A DNA stretch of 64,000 nt, from contig NZ_OY762614.1 in NCBI RefSeq assembly GCF_963666145.1, positions 1,583,501 to 1,647,500 of the forward strand, in the 5' to 3' direction. The DNA comes from an uncultured Desulfobacter sp. Lineage in GTDB: Bacteria; Desulfobacterota; Desulfobacteria; Desulfobacterales; Desulfobacteraceae. Positions 54,637 to 63,291 of the stretch are shown here, piece by piece. The notes beneath the pieces were generated by a model. It did no database searches, was not told where the DNA came from, and saw nothing but the letters and a program-made list of their open reading frames with translations. The translations under genes and the position numbers were made by a program. Every line of letters begins with the position of its first letter. Position 1 is the stretch's first letter.

Positions 54637-56565
54637 ATGAAGCATAAAAGACCATATTCCCTTATCATACGAAATGTTACTGCCGTGGCGGTTCTTGTGC
54701 TATTGCTTTGGAGCTGCACAGGCCCCGCACCCTGCCCCACGCTCAAAAAGGGGGATGCCGCCTATGGATGGCAGGGGGGCAACTTCATGGGAGATTGGGA
54801 TGATTATTACAGCTGTGCGCTTTCCTATATTGATGGCAAGTTTTATTCACAAGCCCTGGACTGCCTCAATCAGGCAGTAAAACAAAGATCTGCGGATCAA
54901 CGCATGGCCCGGACATACGGCATGCATTTCATTGACGATTATTTCCCGAACCGGGAAACCGGCATCATCCATTTTCTCATGGGGCATCACAGCATTGCCG
55001 AAAAAGATCTTTTACGCTCCCTGGAACAGGAACCCTCGGCAAAGGCCTATTACTATCTGGATGAAGTTCGAAAAGCGCTGATGAAACAAAACCTGTCCGC
55101 TGCGTCCAGGCCCGACATATCAATCACCTCTCCGTCAAAAGGTCTCCCAGAGGACGGTGTGCTAAAAACCTGCGCATTCCCGGTTCAGGTAACAGGGGCC
55201 GTAAACGACAGCCGGTACGCATCCTGGATCGCCATTGATGATAAATCCGTGTTTATGGAAGGCGCTCAAAAAACAATGCCGTTCAACCAGGCCCTTTACC
55301 TCGACGAAGGATACCACACCATTGAAATCACAGCAGGCAATCTCATGGGAGGCACATCCCGAAAAAAGATAGCACTTTTGGTGGACAAGTCCGGGCCTGT
55401 GATCAGCATCTCCCGGATAAGGCCGGGCCAAGAGATCACAGGATACCTTGATGACGCATCCGGCATTGCCGACTTTACCCTGAACGCACGTCACATAACC
55501 GTTTCAGAGCACGACGGCAGTTTTCATGCAACACTTTATCCGGAAGAGACGCGCCTAACCCTTTTGGCAAAAGACACCCTTGGCAACACAACCCGCAAAG
55601 AGATGAACAGACCCAACCGGAAAATAGAACTTGCGGCATTGAACCTGTCGGGCATAACAGAGAATACCGCGATTCTTGCTTTAAAACACGAAGATCAACC
55701 CGAAATCAGGCTGTCAAAACCCCTTTCAAATGAAATTTACGCAAAAGCCACGCCCCTGGAATTCACCATAGCTTCGGAAAGCACCATTCATTCCCTGGAA
55801 ATCAATGGAAAATCCCTGCTGAAAAAACCGGCATTGTGGATCACCTGCAGCACCTTTGTTTCCCTGGAACAAGGAGAAAACCGTTTTACCATAACTGCGG
55901 TCACCCAGACGGGAAAAACCATTGAAAAAAACATTGTATTAACCAGAAAAACACCAGACCATCTCAAGCTGGCCTACCGCTACGGCATCAGCATGCATGC
56001 GTTTGACAACAATGAAGCGGCTGATAACTGGAAAGATTTTCTATACAGTTTTGAAAACGATTTTACGGTCAACAGACGGTTCCGGTTACTATCCCGAAAT
56101 TTAGACGCGGCCATGGCCGGATCACCCGGCTCATCATATGCCTCGGCTTTATTTGGAAGTGTTTATAAAACCGGCAACGGCACAGAGGTTGTCGCCCGGC
56201 TCATTGATAAAAAAACATCCAAAATCATTACGGTTAAGGATGCGTTCAGTAGTGCGTCCGATATGACCTATATCGGCAACAGGCTATCGAGAAAATTCCA
56301 CCGAACATTTCCCCTGGCAACGGGTACCATTACCGCCGCAGGAGGATTTTTCGGCGCAGGCAGGTTCAAAACCGCCATGGATAAAACCATCTACCAAGAC
56401 AGCCCCGAGGAAAGAATAAATTCGGACTGGCCCCTTCTTGTATATCGGGGAGAGCCTTGTGGCCCTACAAAAGTCATTGCCACCCACTGCGTCAAGGGTA
56501 AATGCGGCCGAATTTTAGTAAAAGGCACGACACCCGGCATCGGGGACAAAGTCATCGCCCAATGA
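54637..56565 (+). CDS. Large lipoprotein: TPR-like, Ig-like and CsgG/FlgT-like parts
   Basis: 642 residues from ATG 54637; the longer frame begins with GTG 54592, and neither has a good ribosome site. A lipobox L-L-W-S-C lies near residue 27. Residues ~50-160 look like tetratricopeptide-type helices (A-L-D-C-L-N-Q-A-V, A-E-K-D-L-L-R-S-L). Residues ~165-450 hold three Ig-like segments. The last ~180 residues resemble a CsgG/FlgT C-terminal: V-V-A-R-L-I-D-x-K-T-S near 525, and G-R-I-L-V-K-G-T-T-P-G-I-G-D-K-V at the end. The sigma-factor start overlaps the stop. Confidence 0.6.
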   Translation: MKHKRPYSLIIRNVTAVAVLVLLLWSCTGPAPCPTLKKGDAAYGWQGGNFMGDWDDYYSCALSYIDGKFYSQALDCLNQAVKQRSADQRMARTYGMHFIDDYFPNRETGIIHFLMGHHSIAEKDLLRSLEQEPSAKAYYYLDEVRKALMKQNLSAASRPDISITSPSKGLPEDGVLKTCAFPVQVTGAVNDSRYASWIAIDDKSVFMEGAQKTMPFNQALYLDEGYHTIEITAGNLMGGTSRKKIALLVDKSGPVISISRIRPGQEITGYLDDASGIADFTLNARHITVSEHDGSFHATLYPEETRLTLLAKDTLGNTTRKEMNRPNRKIELAALNLSGITENTAILALKHEDQPEIRLSKPLSNEIYAKATPLEFTIASESTIHSLEINGKSLLKKPALWITCSTFVSLEQGENRFTITAVTQTGKTIEKNIVLTRKTPDHLKLAYRYGISMHAFDNNEAADNWKDFLYSFENDFTVNRRFRLLSRNLDAAMAGSPGSSYASALFGSVYKTGNGTEVVARLIDKKTSKIITVKDAFSSASDMTYIGNRLSRKFHRTFPLATGTITAAGGFFGAGRFKTAMDKTIYQDSPEERINSDWPLLVYRGEPCGPTKVIATHCVKGKCGRILVKGTTPGIGDKVIAQ

Positions 56566-57164
56566 AACGATTAAGCACCGATGAAGAGCGGACTCTTTTG
56601 TATGACAGTCTTTTCTGCTGTCAAAGGCAGGCGTTGATCCGGCATTACTGGCGTCTTGTGGAAAGCACAGCCATCAAAGTATTCAGCATAAAGGCGGTGC
56701 CCTATACCCAGGATAGCATCGAAGATATGCGCAGCGAAATTTTCTTAAAGCTGCTGGAAAACAATTGTAAAAAACTCTGGCAGTACAAAGAGGGCGCGGG
56801 ACGCAGTCTCGCCGGATGGATCATCATGATCGCCAACCAGACCGTGCTGGCGGAATTGAGAAACAAAGGCATTTTGAATACCGGGAACCAATCCAAACTG
56901 ATCCCTTTAGAGGAAGCGTTCAATCTATCGGCACCGGACAACCACCCCTATGACCGCAAGGAGCAGGAACAGATCCTGGGCTCGGCCATGGCTGAACTGC
57001 CGGCAAAAGGACGCCTTATTTTGAAAATGTACTATTTCCACGGACTTGAGTTTGAGACCATCGCCAGGTATCTGAAAATGAAAACAGGGGCTGTTTACAC
57101 TGCAAAATCAAGGGCTTTGGAACAATTAAAAAACATTGTAAAAAAAAAGAGCGATATTTTTTAA
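56562..57164 (+). CDS. Sigma-70-family RNA polymerase sigma factor (ECF-like)
   Basis: 200 residues from ATG 56562, which overlaps the lipoprotein stop (ATGA). Region 2 is near 15-100 (D-M-R-S-E-I-F-L-K-L-L near 50, G-R-S-L-A-G-W-I-x-x-I-A-N near 84). Region 4 is near 135-195 (L-P-A-K-G-R-L-I-L-K-M-Y-Y-F-H-G, E-T-I-A-R-Y-L-K-M-K-T-G-A-V). There is no region 1 or 3. The zf-HC2 gene follows by 72 bp. Its promoters are not identified. Confidence 0.87.
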   Translation: MKRLSTDEERTLLYDSLFCCQRQALIRHYWRLVESTAIKVFSIKAVPYTQDSIEDMRSEIFLKLLENNCKKLWQYKEGAGRSLAGWIIMIANQTVLAELRNKGILNTGNQSKLIPLEEAFNLSAPDNHPYDRKEQEQILGSAMAELPAKGRLILKMYYFHGLEFETIARYLKMKTGAVYTAKSRALEQLKNIVKKKSDIF

Positions 57165-57236
57165 TGCCCTGTAAGATATGCTTTTTTTTTTCATATATTA
57201 TACTGTAGATAAAAGTTTTTATCAGGATAATAGTCT

Positions 57237-57875
57237 ATGAAATCAGGATGTATCGACACCATAAAACTGTATGACTATATAAGCGGTCGACTTTCCAAAC
57301 AGGAGACCTTGGCTGTGGAAGCGCATCTGGCCGACTGCGATGTCTGCCTTGAGCAGTTTGTCACGGTCCAGGCGCTGATGGAAGACAGCGACCTGGTGGA
57401 AAACAGCGTTCCAGACAAAGGGGTGACTGCGCCCATCATCAATGCATTGCTCGCCGGGGCAAAACGATTTTTTGCATGGGCGGTTGAACCGCCGCTGGAA
57501 CCTGCCCTTGCCCTGAGAGACGGTGCCGTTAAAAGCACTTTCGGGGGCGATCTTCCGTCAAACTTCTTAAAGGTCGCTAAACAATTTGGCAGATTGTCCG
57601 CAGAGATGACCTTTAAAAAGACAAAACAAAACACCTTTGATCTTAAATTTAAACTCGTTGACGCGTGTGAAGCCGATGCACGGTTCTGCCTGATCCTTGA
57701 AAGAGAGAACGATAAATTCGATGCACGGATTTTAGAAAACGCACGGGCTGAATTCTCCAATCTTTCCTTTGACCGCTATCATCTTGTCTTGGAACTAAGT
57801 GAGACCCCCTGCGGCCAATTTTCCTTTGAAATAACCCAGGATGGCATTTATGAACAGCCGGGCCCTTCATCTTGA
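57237..57875 (+). CDS. Soluble zf-HC2 anti-sigma-like protein
   Basis: 212 residues. The H-x-x-x-C-x-x-C zinc motif lies near residues 30-38 (V-E-A-H-L-A-D-C-D-V-C). Unlike most anti-sigma factors it has no membrane span: a linker is followed at ~110-205 by a beta-rich domain (F-D-L-K-F-K-L-V-D, F-C-L-I-L-E-R-E-N, Y-H-L-V-L-E-L). It probably binds the sigma factor before it. Stop overlaps the CHAT gene start, giving tight coupling. Confidence 0.8.
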   Translation: MKSGCIDTIKLYDYISGRLSKQETLAVEAHLADCDVCLEQFVTVQALMEDSDLVENSVPDKGVTAPIINALLAGAKRFFAWAVEPPLEPALALRDGAVKSTFGGDLPSNFLKVAKQFGRLSAEMTFKKTKQNTFDLKFKLVDACEADARFCLILERENDKFDARILENARAEFSNLSFDRYHLVLELSETPCGQFSFEITQDGIYEQPGPSS

Positions 57876-59811
57876 AATAACCCAATGCTCCGCCCCCTCA
57901 ACGGACAATATCATAACCCTGCAGATCAGCCTGCGCGAGCCCCCGGTCTGGAAATCCGTACACCAGGAGGTAACCGTATCCCTGGACAGCATTGACCGCT
58001 TTTGCGCAAAAGCGTCAGATACCATCAATCAGGCGCTTCCCACAGGTCGGATCAACGGTACCGAAGACGGCATTTTAAAAGACCTGGGCGTCCTCATGTG
58101 CAACGAACTGCTTCCCGCCACCATCAAAAAACGGTTGAGGGACACGGATAAAAAGACGCTGATCCTCACCCTGGATGAAAACCTGGTCCATATCCCCTGG
58201 GAGCTGATCTGTCTGGACAGCCAGTTCCTGTGCCTGAAATTCAGCATGGGCCGCTGGGTGAAAACCCAGTGGGATCTGAACCGGGTGGCAAGGCAACTGC
58301 CAACAGATGATTGCTGTAAACTGTGGATCATCGCCAATCCCGACGGCGATCTGCCCAGTGCCGGAAAAGAGGGGTTAACCATCTTTCGAAAATTTTCCGG
58401 TCTGAAAAACTGCCTTAAAACGGCACCCCTCTCCTCTGAAATCTGCCGGGACGACTTTTTTTTAAGGCTGGCGGATTTTGACATCATCCATTTTGCAGGC
58501 CATGTGGAGTATGACCATGATCATCCCTCCCAAAGCGCCATCAAGCTCAAAGACAGTGTATTTAAGGCCGAAGAGTTTTCAAAATTAGAGGGCGGCGCCC
58601 CCATGCCCTCCCTGGTGTTTCTCAACGCCTGCCAGTCGGCGTACAACGAAAATACGGCCCCCGGGAACAAGGATGCATCATTCGGCCTGACCGATGCCCT
58701 GATACGCTCCGGGGTCCAGCACTACATCGGCACCCTGTGGAAGGTGTCCGATATCCACAGCAGCACTTTCGCCTTGAATTTCTACGACTATTTTTTCAAC
58801 GGCTGCAGCGTGGGAGAGGCCGTCAATCTTGCCCGGAAAAAATCGGCTGAAACCCAAAACGACTTTTCCTGGGCAAGCTATGTGCTCTACGGCGATCCCC
58901 AGGAGACCTATTTTCCCCCAATTGCGTTGTCGCCCAGGCCGGCCATTGAAAAAAGCCGCCCCGCACCCGAAGAAGAAACAAGCCCCGCACCCAGGCAAAC
59001 GGAAAAAGTACGCAACCACTCCCCTGAACCGCCGCCTTCGCCTTCGCCGCCTGCCGACGGCACCCCCGCGCCAAACGGCAAAAAACGCATCATGGCGATG
59101 ATCGCCCTGGTATGCATCATCACAGCAGGCGTTGTAACCGCAGGCCTGGGGTATCTTCAAAAAGCCCCCCTGGATGACTGGAGCACCCCGGTGACCCTGT
59201 CCGTATCCGTCATGGAGCCCGCCGATGAAACGGCAAAATTTGCAGCCCATCTCCTGGAAAGCCAGCTGCATGAAAAATGCCCCCATATCCAGCTGTTGGA
59301 GCGGACCGACTGGCAGCTGCTCAAACAGGAATATGAGATCAGCAGTTCACAACTGGTTCCCCGGCAAAATAAACTCACACCCGAACTTTTGACTGCCGGG
59401 CTTTTTCTCATCATTGATGTCAACACGGCCTCAGCGCCGCCCACACTGCTCATGCGCCTGGCAAAGACCGGCACCGGCTGTATCAAGCACAATTTCAATG
59501 CGCCCCTGAACGACGCCGCCCTTTTGACGGAACAAAAAGAGCGGCTCTGTGAAACCGTGGTAAAGACCCTTGAAACGGACTATCCCCTGAAGGGCCGGAT
59601 CATAAAATACGACGGCAAAGAGATCCTGTTAAACATCGGTTATGATCAGGGGGTCCGGCCCGGCCAGCGCTTTGAAGTGGTTGAGAACGCAAGCATTCTG
59701 ACCATAGAGACAGACGACGATATTAAAGCCAGGACAAGCCTTGCCCGGCAGGCCCAGGCCGACAAAGCCGTATTGACGGACAACTGGCGGGTCCGCAGGG
59801 TATATCCCTGA
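57850..59811 (+). CDS. CHAT protease fused to TM and CsgG/FlgT-like periplasmic domain
   Basis: 653 residues from ATG 57850 (ATG 57841 possible; AGGATGG supports the first). No signal peptide: residues ~1-350 are cytoplasmic CHAT (caspase-like), with the catalytic His in I-I-H-F-A-G-H-V near 215 and the Cys in F-L-N-A-C-Q-S-A near 265. A Pro/Glu/Lys-rich linker covers ~360-415, and one span (~420-442) follows K-K-R, so the C-terminus is outside. The outer part has L-L-E-R-T-D-W-Q-L-L-K-Q-E near 490 (CsgG-like) and L-K-G-R-I-I-x-Y-D-G-K near 585 with G-V-R-P-G-Q-R-F-E-V (FlgT-C-like). It overlaps the anti-sigma gene by 26 bp. Confidence 0.8.
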   Translation: MNSRALHLEITQCSAPSTDNIITLQISLREPPVWKSVHQEVTVSLDSIDRFCAKASDTINQALPTGRINGTEDGILKDLGVLMCNELLPATIKKRLRDTDKKTLILTLDENLVHIPWELICLDSQFLCLKFSMGRWVKTQWDLNRVARQLPTDDCCKLWIIANPDGDLPSAGKEGLTIFRKFSGLKNCLKTAPLSSEICRDDFFLRLADFDIIHFAGHVEYDHDHPSQSAIKLKDSVFKAEEFSKLEGGAPMPSLVFLNACQSAYNENTAPGNKDASFGLTDALIRSGVQHYIGTLWKVSDIHSSTFALNFYDYFFNGCSVGEAVNLARKKSAETQNDFSWASYVLYGDPQETYFPPIALSPRPAIEKSRPAPEEETSPAPRQTEKVRNHSPEPPPSPSPPADGTPAPNGKKRIMAMIALVCIITAGVVTAGLGYLQKAPLDDWSTPVTLSVSVMEPADETAKFAAHLLESQLHEKCPHIQLLERTDWQLLKQEYEISSSQLVPRQNKLTPELLTAGLFLIIDVNTASAPPTLLMRLAKTGTGCIKHNFNAPLNDAALLTEQKERLCETVVKTLETDYPLKGRIIKYDGKEILLNIGYDQGVRPGQRFEVVENASILTIETDDDIKARTSLARQAQADKAVLTDNWRVRRVYP

Positions 59812-60028
59812 TCCTTTTGAAAAGGTCATTCCGCCCTGTCAATTCCCCCGCCGATTTTTTATGTTTAATCTCATTTAAAAATATCTTGAAATATTAGTTC
59901 CTTCATTTTATATTCCTGTAGTAATAGGTCATCATACAAATAGTTAAGTTATTGATTTTACAGTCTGTTTTTTTGTCGTCAATCTCATATTTGGCTGCGA
60001 ATTGCAGATAAATAATGAGAGTATACCC

Positions 60029-61396
60029 ATGCGCCGGATGATTTATAAAGCGGAAGTTGTTCTCTTACTTTCCCTGGTTTGGGGATTGACGGTTTTTACG
60101 CCGATTTTTGCCGAGTCCATCAATTACACACCTTTTAACGGTAATATTAGTTTTGGATTTTCACCAAATCCTGTGGGGTCAGGGGCCAGGGCATTGGGGT
60201 TTGGGGCGTTTATCGCAGTGGCGGACGATGCCACGGCCGCCTCATGGAATCCCGGGGGGCTTGTCCAGTTGAAAACCCCGGAGATATCCATCGTAGGAAA
60301 CTATGGCTGCCAAAACACAGACTACATTTTTTCTGAAGCAAACGGTTCACAGTCCACCTCTTTAACAGAACTTAATTATCTAAGCTTTGCCTATCCTTTC
60401 ACACTATGGGGTCGTCACATGGTAGTCTCTATTAATTACCAGCAGCTTTATGATTTTACGCGAAAGGTAAGCTACCAATATGAATATAAAACCGTGGGCT
60501 ATTACTCGGGGACTTCGATACCCTTTGGCGATATATATTATGATACTCTGGGCAGTTACCGTCAATCAGGCAGTCTTTCAGCCGTAGGCATTGCCTACGG
60601 GTTTGAAATCATTCCCCGGCACCTTTCGGTCGGGATTACGGTCAATATCTGGGATGATAATCTCACTGAAAATAGCTGGGAACAAACCCAAACAGGCTCA
60701 TCTGTGGGATCCTATTTGGGTTTCATCCTTGATGAATATAATTATATGACACGACATAATTTCTTTTTTAAAGGGTTAAACTATAATTTAGGTCTATTGT
60801 GGCGCAGCAAGGATAAAAAATTTTCCCTGGGCGCCGTATATAAATCGCCATTTACTGCCGATCTGAAACATGAATTCAAAGGCCAAAACACAGGCTATGA
60901 GGATACGCATATGAGCATGGAAGAAAATCTGGAAATGCCCATGTCCTATGGTATAGGTGCGGCCTATCGGTTTTCCGACAGATTCACTCTCTCAGCAGAT
61001 GTTTACAGAACCCATTGGGAACAATTTATTTTAAAACAGGAAGACGGCACAAAGACATCAGCCGTAACGGCCAAACCGGAAGAACAATCCGATGTTGATC
61101 CAACCTGCCAGGTCAGGCTGGGGGCAGAGTATCTTTTGATCAACAGAAATAAACATTATGTAATTCCGTTGAGAATGGGACTTTTTTATGATCCCTCCCC
61201 TGCAGATAACAACCCGGATGATTATTACGGAATCAGCATAGGAACGGGATTTGCCAAAGAAAAATTTGTTTTTGACATTGCAGCGCAATATCGCTTTGGC
61301 AGGGATGTGGGCAGCTCAGTGTTTCCAGATTATAGCTTTTCCCAGGATGTAGATGAATTTAGGGTCTATTCATCCATAATCCTCCATTGGAATTAA
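60029..61396 (+). CDS. OmpP1/FadL-like outer-membrane barrel protein
   Basis: 455 residues from ATG 60029. Signal peptide cleavage near I-F-A. The mature start G-S-G-A-R-A-L-G-F-G-A-F-I-A-V-A-D-D-A-T-A-x-S-W-N-P-G-G-L is the hallmark of this superfamily (FadL, PorV, UPF0164 relatives). Alternating aromatic beta strands continue to a final C-terminal I-L-H-W-N, a usual barrel end. FadL members carry hydrophobic solutes; PorV types support secretion. It follows the CHAT gene by 217 bp, so co-regulation is possible. Confidence 0.82.
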   Translation: MRRMIYKAEVVLLLSLVWGLTVFTPIFAESINYTPFNGNISFGFSPNPVGSGARALGFGAFIAVADDATAASWNPGGLVQLKTPEISIVGNYGCQNTDYIFSEANGSQSTSLTELNYLSFAYPFTLWGRHMVVSINYQQLYDFTRKVSYQYEYKTVGYYSGTSIPFGDIYYDTLGSYRQSGSLSAVGIAYGFEIIPRHLSVGITVNIWDDNLTENSWEQTQTGSSVGSYLGFILDEYNYMTRHNFFFKGLNYNLGLLWRSKDKKFSLGAVYKSPFTADLKHEFKGQNTGYEDTHMSMEENLEMPMSYGIGAAYRFSDRFTLSADVYRTHWEQFILKQEDGTKTSAVTAKPEEQSDVDPTCQVRLGAEYLLINRNKHYVIPLRMGLFYDPSPADNNPDDYYGISIGTGFAKEKFVFDIAAQYRFGRDVGSSVFPDYSFSQDVDEFRVYSSIILHWN

Positions 61397-61480
61397 CAAA
61401 ATATTGTTACGGCTGTACCGGGATTAAGTAAATATTGTAACATTATCGTATTCTAACAGTATAGAGGAGGATCAGACAAA

Positions 61481-61972
61481 ATGGAAAAACATGATAAGGC
61501 TTCCAGCGGTCATAGTGAAACCCAGGGCCATTTGATGCGAGCTGCCCAAAAAATGGGTTATTCCATTGAAAAGAAAATTAACAAAATTAAAATCAGGGCC
61601 GACGAGAAGAACTTTTTAAGTATTGTGTTCTCCGATACCTTCCCTGATAAATTCACGGATGGAGAAATCGTTGGGTTTGTTGATGTGTCGGGATTCGGTG
61701 ACAGATTGCCCGACGGCCAGTACGGTATTAAAATATATTTTGATGAAAAAAATTGGTCTAAGCCAAGTGAATTCATCAATGTAAAATCCGAAGAAAAATA
61801 TTTTTTTGATACGGATACTGAAAAAATAGAAGCATCATCTGTTAACATAAATGCCAGTGAATGCAGTATTACAGAAGAAGAATGCATCTGGGTTGATGTT
61901 TCCATACCACTCCCTGGAGGAACAATTATACATCGCACCATCTGCGTAAATTGTCCGGATTGTTATGAATAA
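61481..61972 (+). CDS. Small unknown protein, first array copy (no signal peptide)
   Basis: 163 residues with AGGAGG 11 bp before ATG. No signal peptide is seen; the start M-E-K-H-D-K-A is hydrophilic. Residues ~15-110 align closely with the 62303 protein (L-M-R-A-A-Q-K, F-S-D-T-F-P-D, D-G-Q-Y-G-x-K-I-Y-F-D-E-K-N-W-S-K-P). The end has C-V-N-C-P-D-C. A stretch of about 34 bp around the K-N-W-S-K-P codons is identical to the second copy. Function unknown. Confidence 0.65.
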   Translation: MEKHDKASSGHSETQGHLMRAAQKMGYSIEKKINKIKIRADEKNFLSIVFSDTFPDKFTDGEIVGFVDVSGFGDRLPDGQYGIKIYFDEKNWSKPSEFINVKSEEKYFFDTDTEKIEASSVNINASECSITEEECIWVDVSIPLPGGTIIHRTICVNCPDCYE

Positions 61973-61975
61973 TCA

Positions 61976-62224
61976 TTGAAAGTTGTCAACCCGGTACGGA
62001 TGTTGGCAGAACGTGTTCTATACCCGGTAGCAGATTCTTTGAATAGAGTCCGTATGCAGGGAAAATTCACCAGCCCCTTGATGCGTCACGACTTGGGAGC
62101 AGAGCCGCAGTCCGCTACAGCAAAAATTGTTTCCGATGTAATGGAATCCTGCAGGAATGAGGATTCCATCATCCTTTTCATGGACAGGCGGCAACCCCGG
62201 GAGATCTTATCCGGGGAGATATAA
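61976..62224 (+). ncRNA. Candidate structured RNA/element, copy A
   Basis: A 249-bp element follows the 61481 gene; its copy B is at 62895-63143. Hairpin 1 is GATTCT (62033) / AGAGTC (62045). Hairpin 2 is ATGGAATCC (62141-62149) / GGATTCCAT (62161-62169), a perfect 9-bp stem. Hairpin 3 is CCCCGG (62195) / CCGGGG (62211). Between copies, the stems differ by paired changes that keep the pairing. An open 82-codon frame also exists, but codon-position changes between copies do not look like a protein under selection. Confidence 0.5.
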
Positions 62225-62364
62225 CAAGAAAAATAAGCGTTCAAAGCGTAATCGCCCCAATATTGTTGTCTTTAAAAACCTATCGTGAAGGAAAAAATCA
62301 AAATGATGAAAAAAATTTTAAGTTTTATCGCAGGACTTTTTCTAATCGCTGGATTAACCCAATC
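61976..62364 (+). repeat. Tandem duplication unit, copy 1
   Basis: About 389 bp that repeats at 62895-63284, a tandem distance of ~919-920 bp. It includes the structured element and the leader plus signal-peptide codons of the next gene. The last ~150 bp are nearly identical, while the element itself is more diverged. Confidence 0.8.
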
Positions 62365-62872
62365 CGGGTATGCAGCGGACTCAGCCTCTGATGAAGAGAC
62401 TAACTCATCTACTGCAGTGAACGCATCGGCCATTTACAGTAGCACCCAGACCAATTTGATGAAGGCCGCAGAAAAAGCGGGCCATTCCATTGACCAAAGA
62501 ATTGGCAAAATTAGAATCGGAGTGGACGAAACGACCTTTATCAGTTTTGTGCTCTCCGACACCTTCCCGGATGAATTTATGGATGGGGACATCGTCGGTT
62601 TTGTCGATGTGTCGGGATATGGGGATATCTTACCTGATGGACAGTACGGTGTTAAAATTTATTTTGATGAAAAAAATTGGTCTAAGCCAAGTGAATTCAT
62701 CAACGTAACGACCGGGGAACAATATCTTTTTGATACAATTACTAAAGAAATAGAAGATCCCGTTGATTCAACTTTTCATGAATTCAGTATCATAAAAGGC
62801 AGCACCTGTGTACAAGTTTGCGTAATAGTCGTCCCTACTGGGACCTGTATTATTCGCACGGTATGCTATTGA
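62303..62872 (+). CDS. Secreted small unknown protein, second array copy
   Basis: 189 residues from ATG 62303 (ATG 62306 or GTG 62285 possible), with GAAGGA ~10 bp upstream. Signal peptide, cleavage after G-Y-A. The mature part is homologous to the 61481 protein. Its stop comes early, so the C-P-D-C end of the first copy is lost, though a Cys-rich tail (C-V-Q-V-C) exists. Function unknown; exported to the periplasm or beyond. Confidence 0.7.
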   Translation: MMKKILSFIAGLFLIAGLTQSGYAADSASDEETNSSTAVNASAIYSSTQTNLMKAAEKAGHSIDQRIGKIRIGVDETTFISFVLSDTFPDEFMDGDIVGFVDVSGYGDILPDGQYGVKIYFDEKNWSKPSEFINVTTGEQYLFDTITKEIEDPVDSTFHEFSIIKGSTCVQVCVIVVPTGTCIIRTVCY

Positions 62873-62894
62873 TTGTCCTGCATGTAATTAATGA

Positions 62895-63143
62895 TTGGAA
62901 ATTGTCAATCCAGCACTGATGTCGGCAGAACATCTTCTATCCCCGGCAGCTGATTCTTTGAAGAGAATCCGTATGCCGGGAAAATTCACCAGCCCCTTGA
63001 TGCTTCACGACTTGAAAGCAGGGACGCAGTCCGCTGCAGCAAAAATTGTTTCCGATGTAATGGAACCCTGTAGAAATGAGGGTTCCATCATCCTTTCCAT
63101 GGACAGGCACCAACCCCAGGAAATCTTATCTGGGGAGATATAA
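62895..63143 (+). ncRNA. Candidate structured RNA/element, copy B
   Basis: Homologue of copy A. Hairpin 1 GATTCT (62952) / AGAATC (62964), with a wider CCCGGCA / TGCCGGG outer stem. Hairpin 2 ATGGAACCC (63060) / GGGTTCCAT (63080). Hairpin 3 CCCCAG (63114) / CTGGGG (63130). In hairpin 2, a T-A pair became C-G; in hairpin 3, G-C became A-T. Paired changes argue for a conserved structure. Confidence 0.5.
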
Positions 63144-63284
63144 CAAGAAAAATAAGCGTTCAAAGCGTAATCGGCCAAATATTGTTGTCTTTAAAAACCT
63201 ATCTTTAAGGTGAAAAATCAAAATGATGAAAAAAATTTTAAGTTTTATCGCCGGACTTTTTCTAATCGCTGGATTAACCCAATC
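62895..63284 (+). repeat. Tandem duplication unit, copy 2
   Basis: Second copy of the 61976-62364 unit, ending abruptly at the C of AATC (63284), where the unique sequence begins. Confidence 0.8.
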
Positions 63285-63291
63285 TTCGTGA
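63223..63291 (+). pseudogene. Truncated third copy of the small-protein gene
   Basis: The leader and signal peptide of the 62303 gene are repeated here with one synonymous-type change, then the frame reads two new codons and stops at TGA 63289-63291. Only ~22 codons remain. A 9-bp-period repeat (CTTCGTGAA, CTTCATGCG, CTTCGTAGT at 63284-63310) sits at the break. Confidence 0.7.

Noticed and set aside
61976..63143. 82-codon frames (61976-62224 and 62895-63143) as protein genes
   Set aside because: They begin with TTG without a ribosome site, and the changes between copies do not favour the third codon position; paired stem changes favour a structured element instead.
61976..63290. Gene-cassette array of an integron (attC sites)
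   Set aside because: The repeats are much longer than usual attC sites, include a leader and signal-peptide coding part, and no clear GTTRRRY/RYYYAAC arms or integrase gene are seen.
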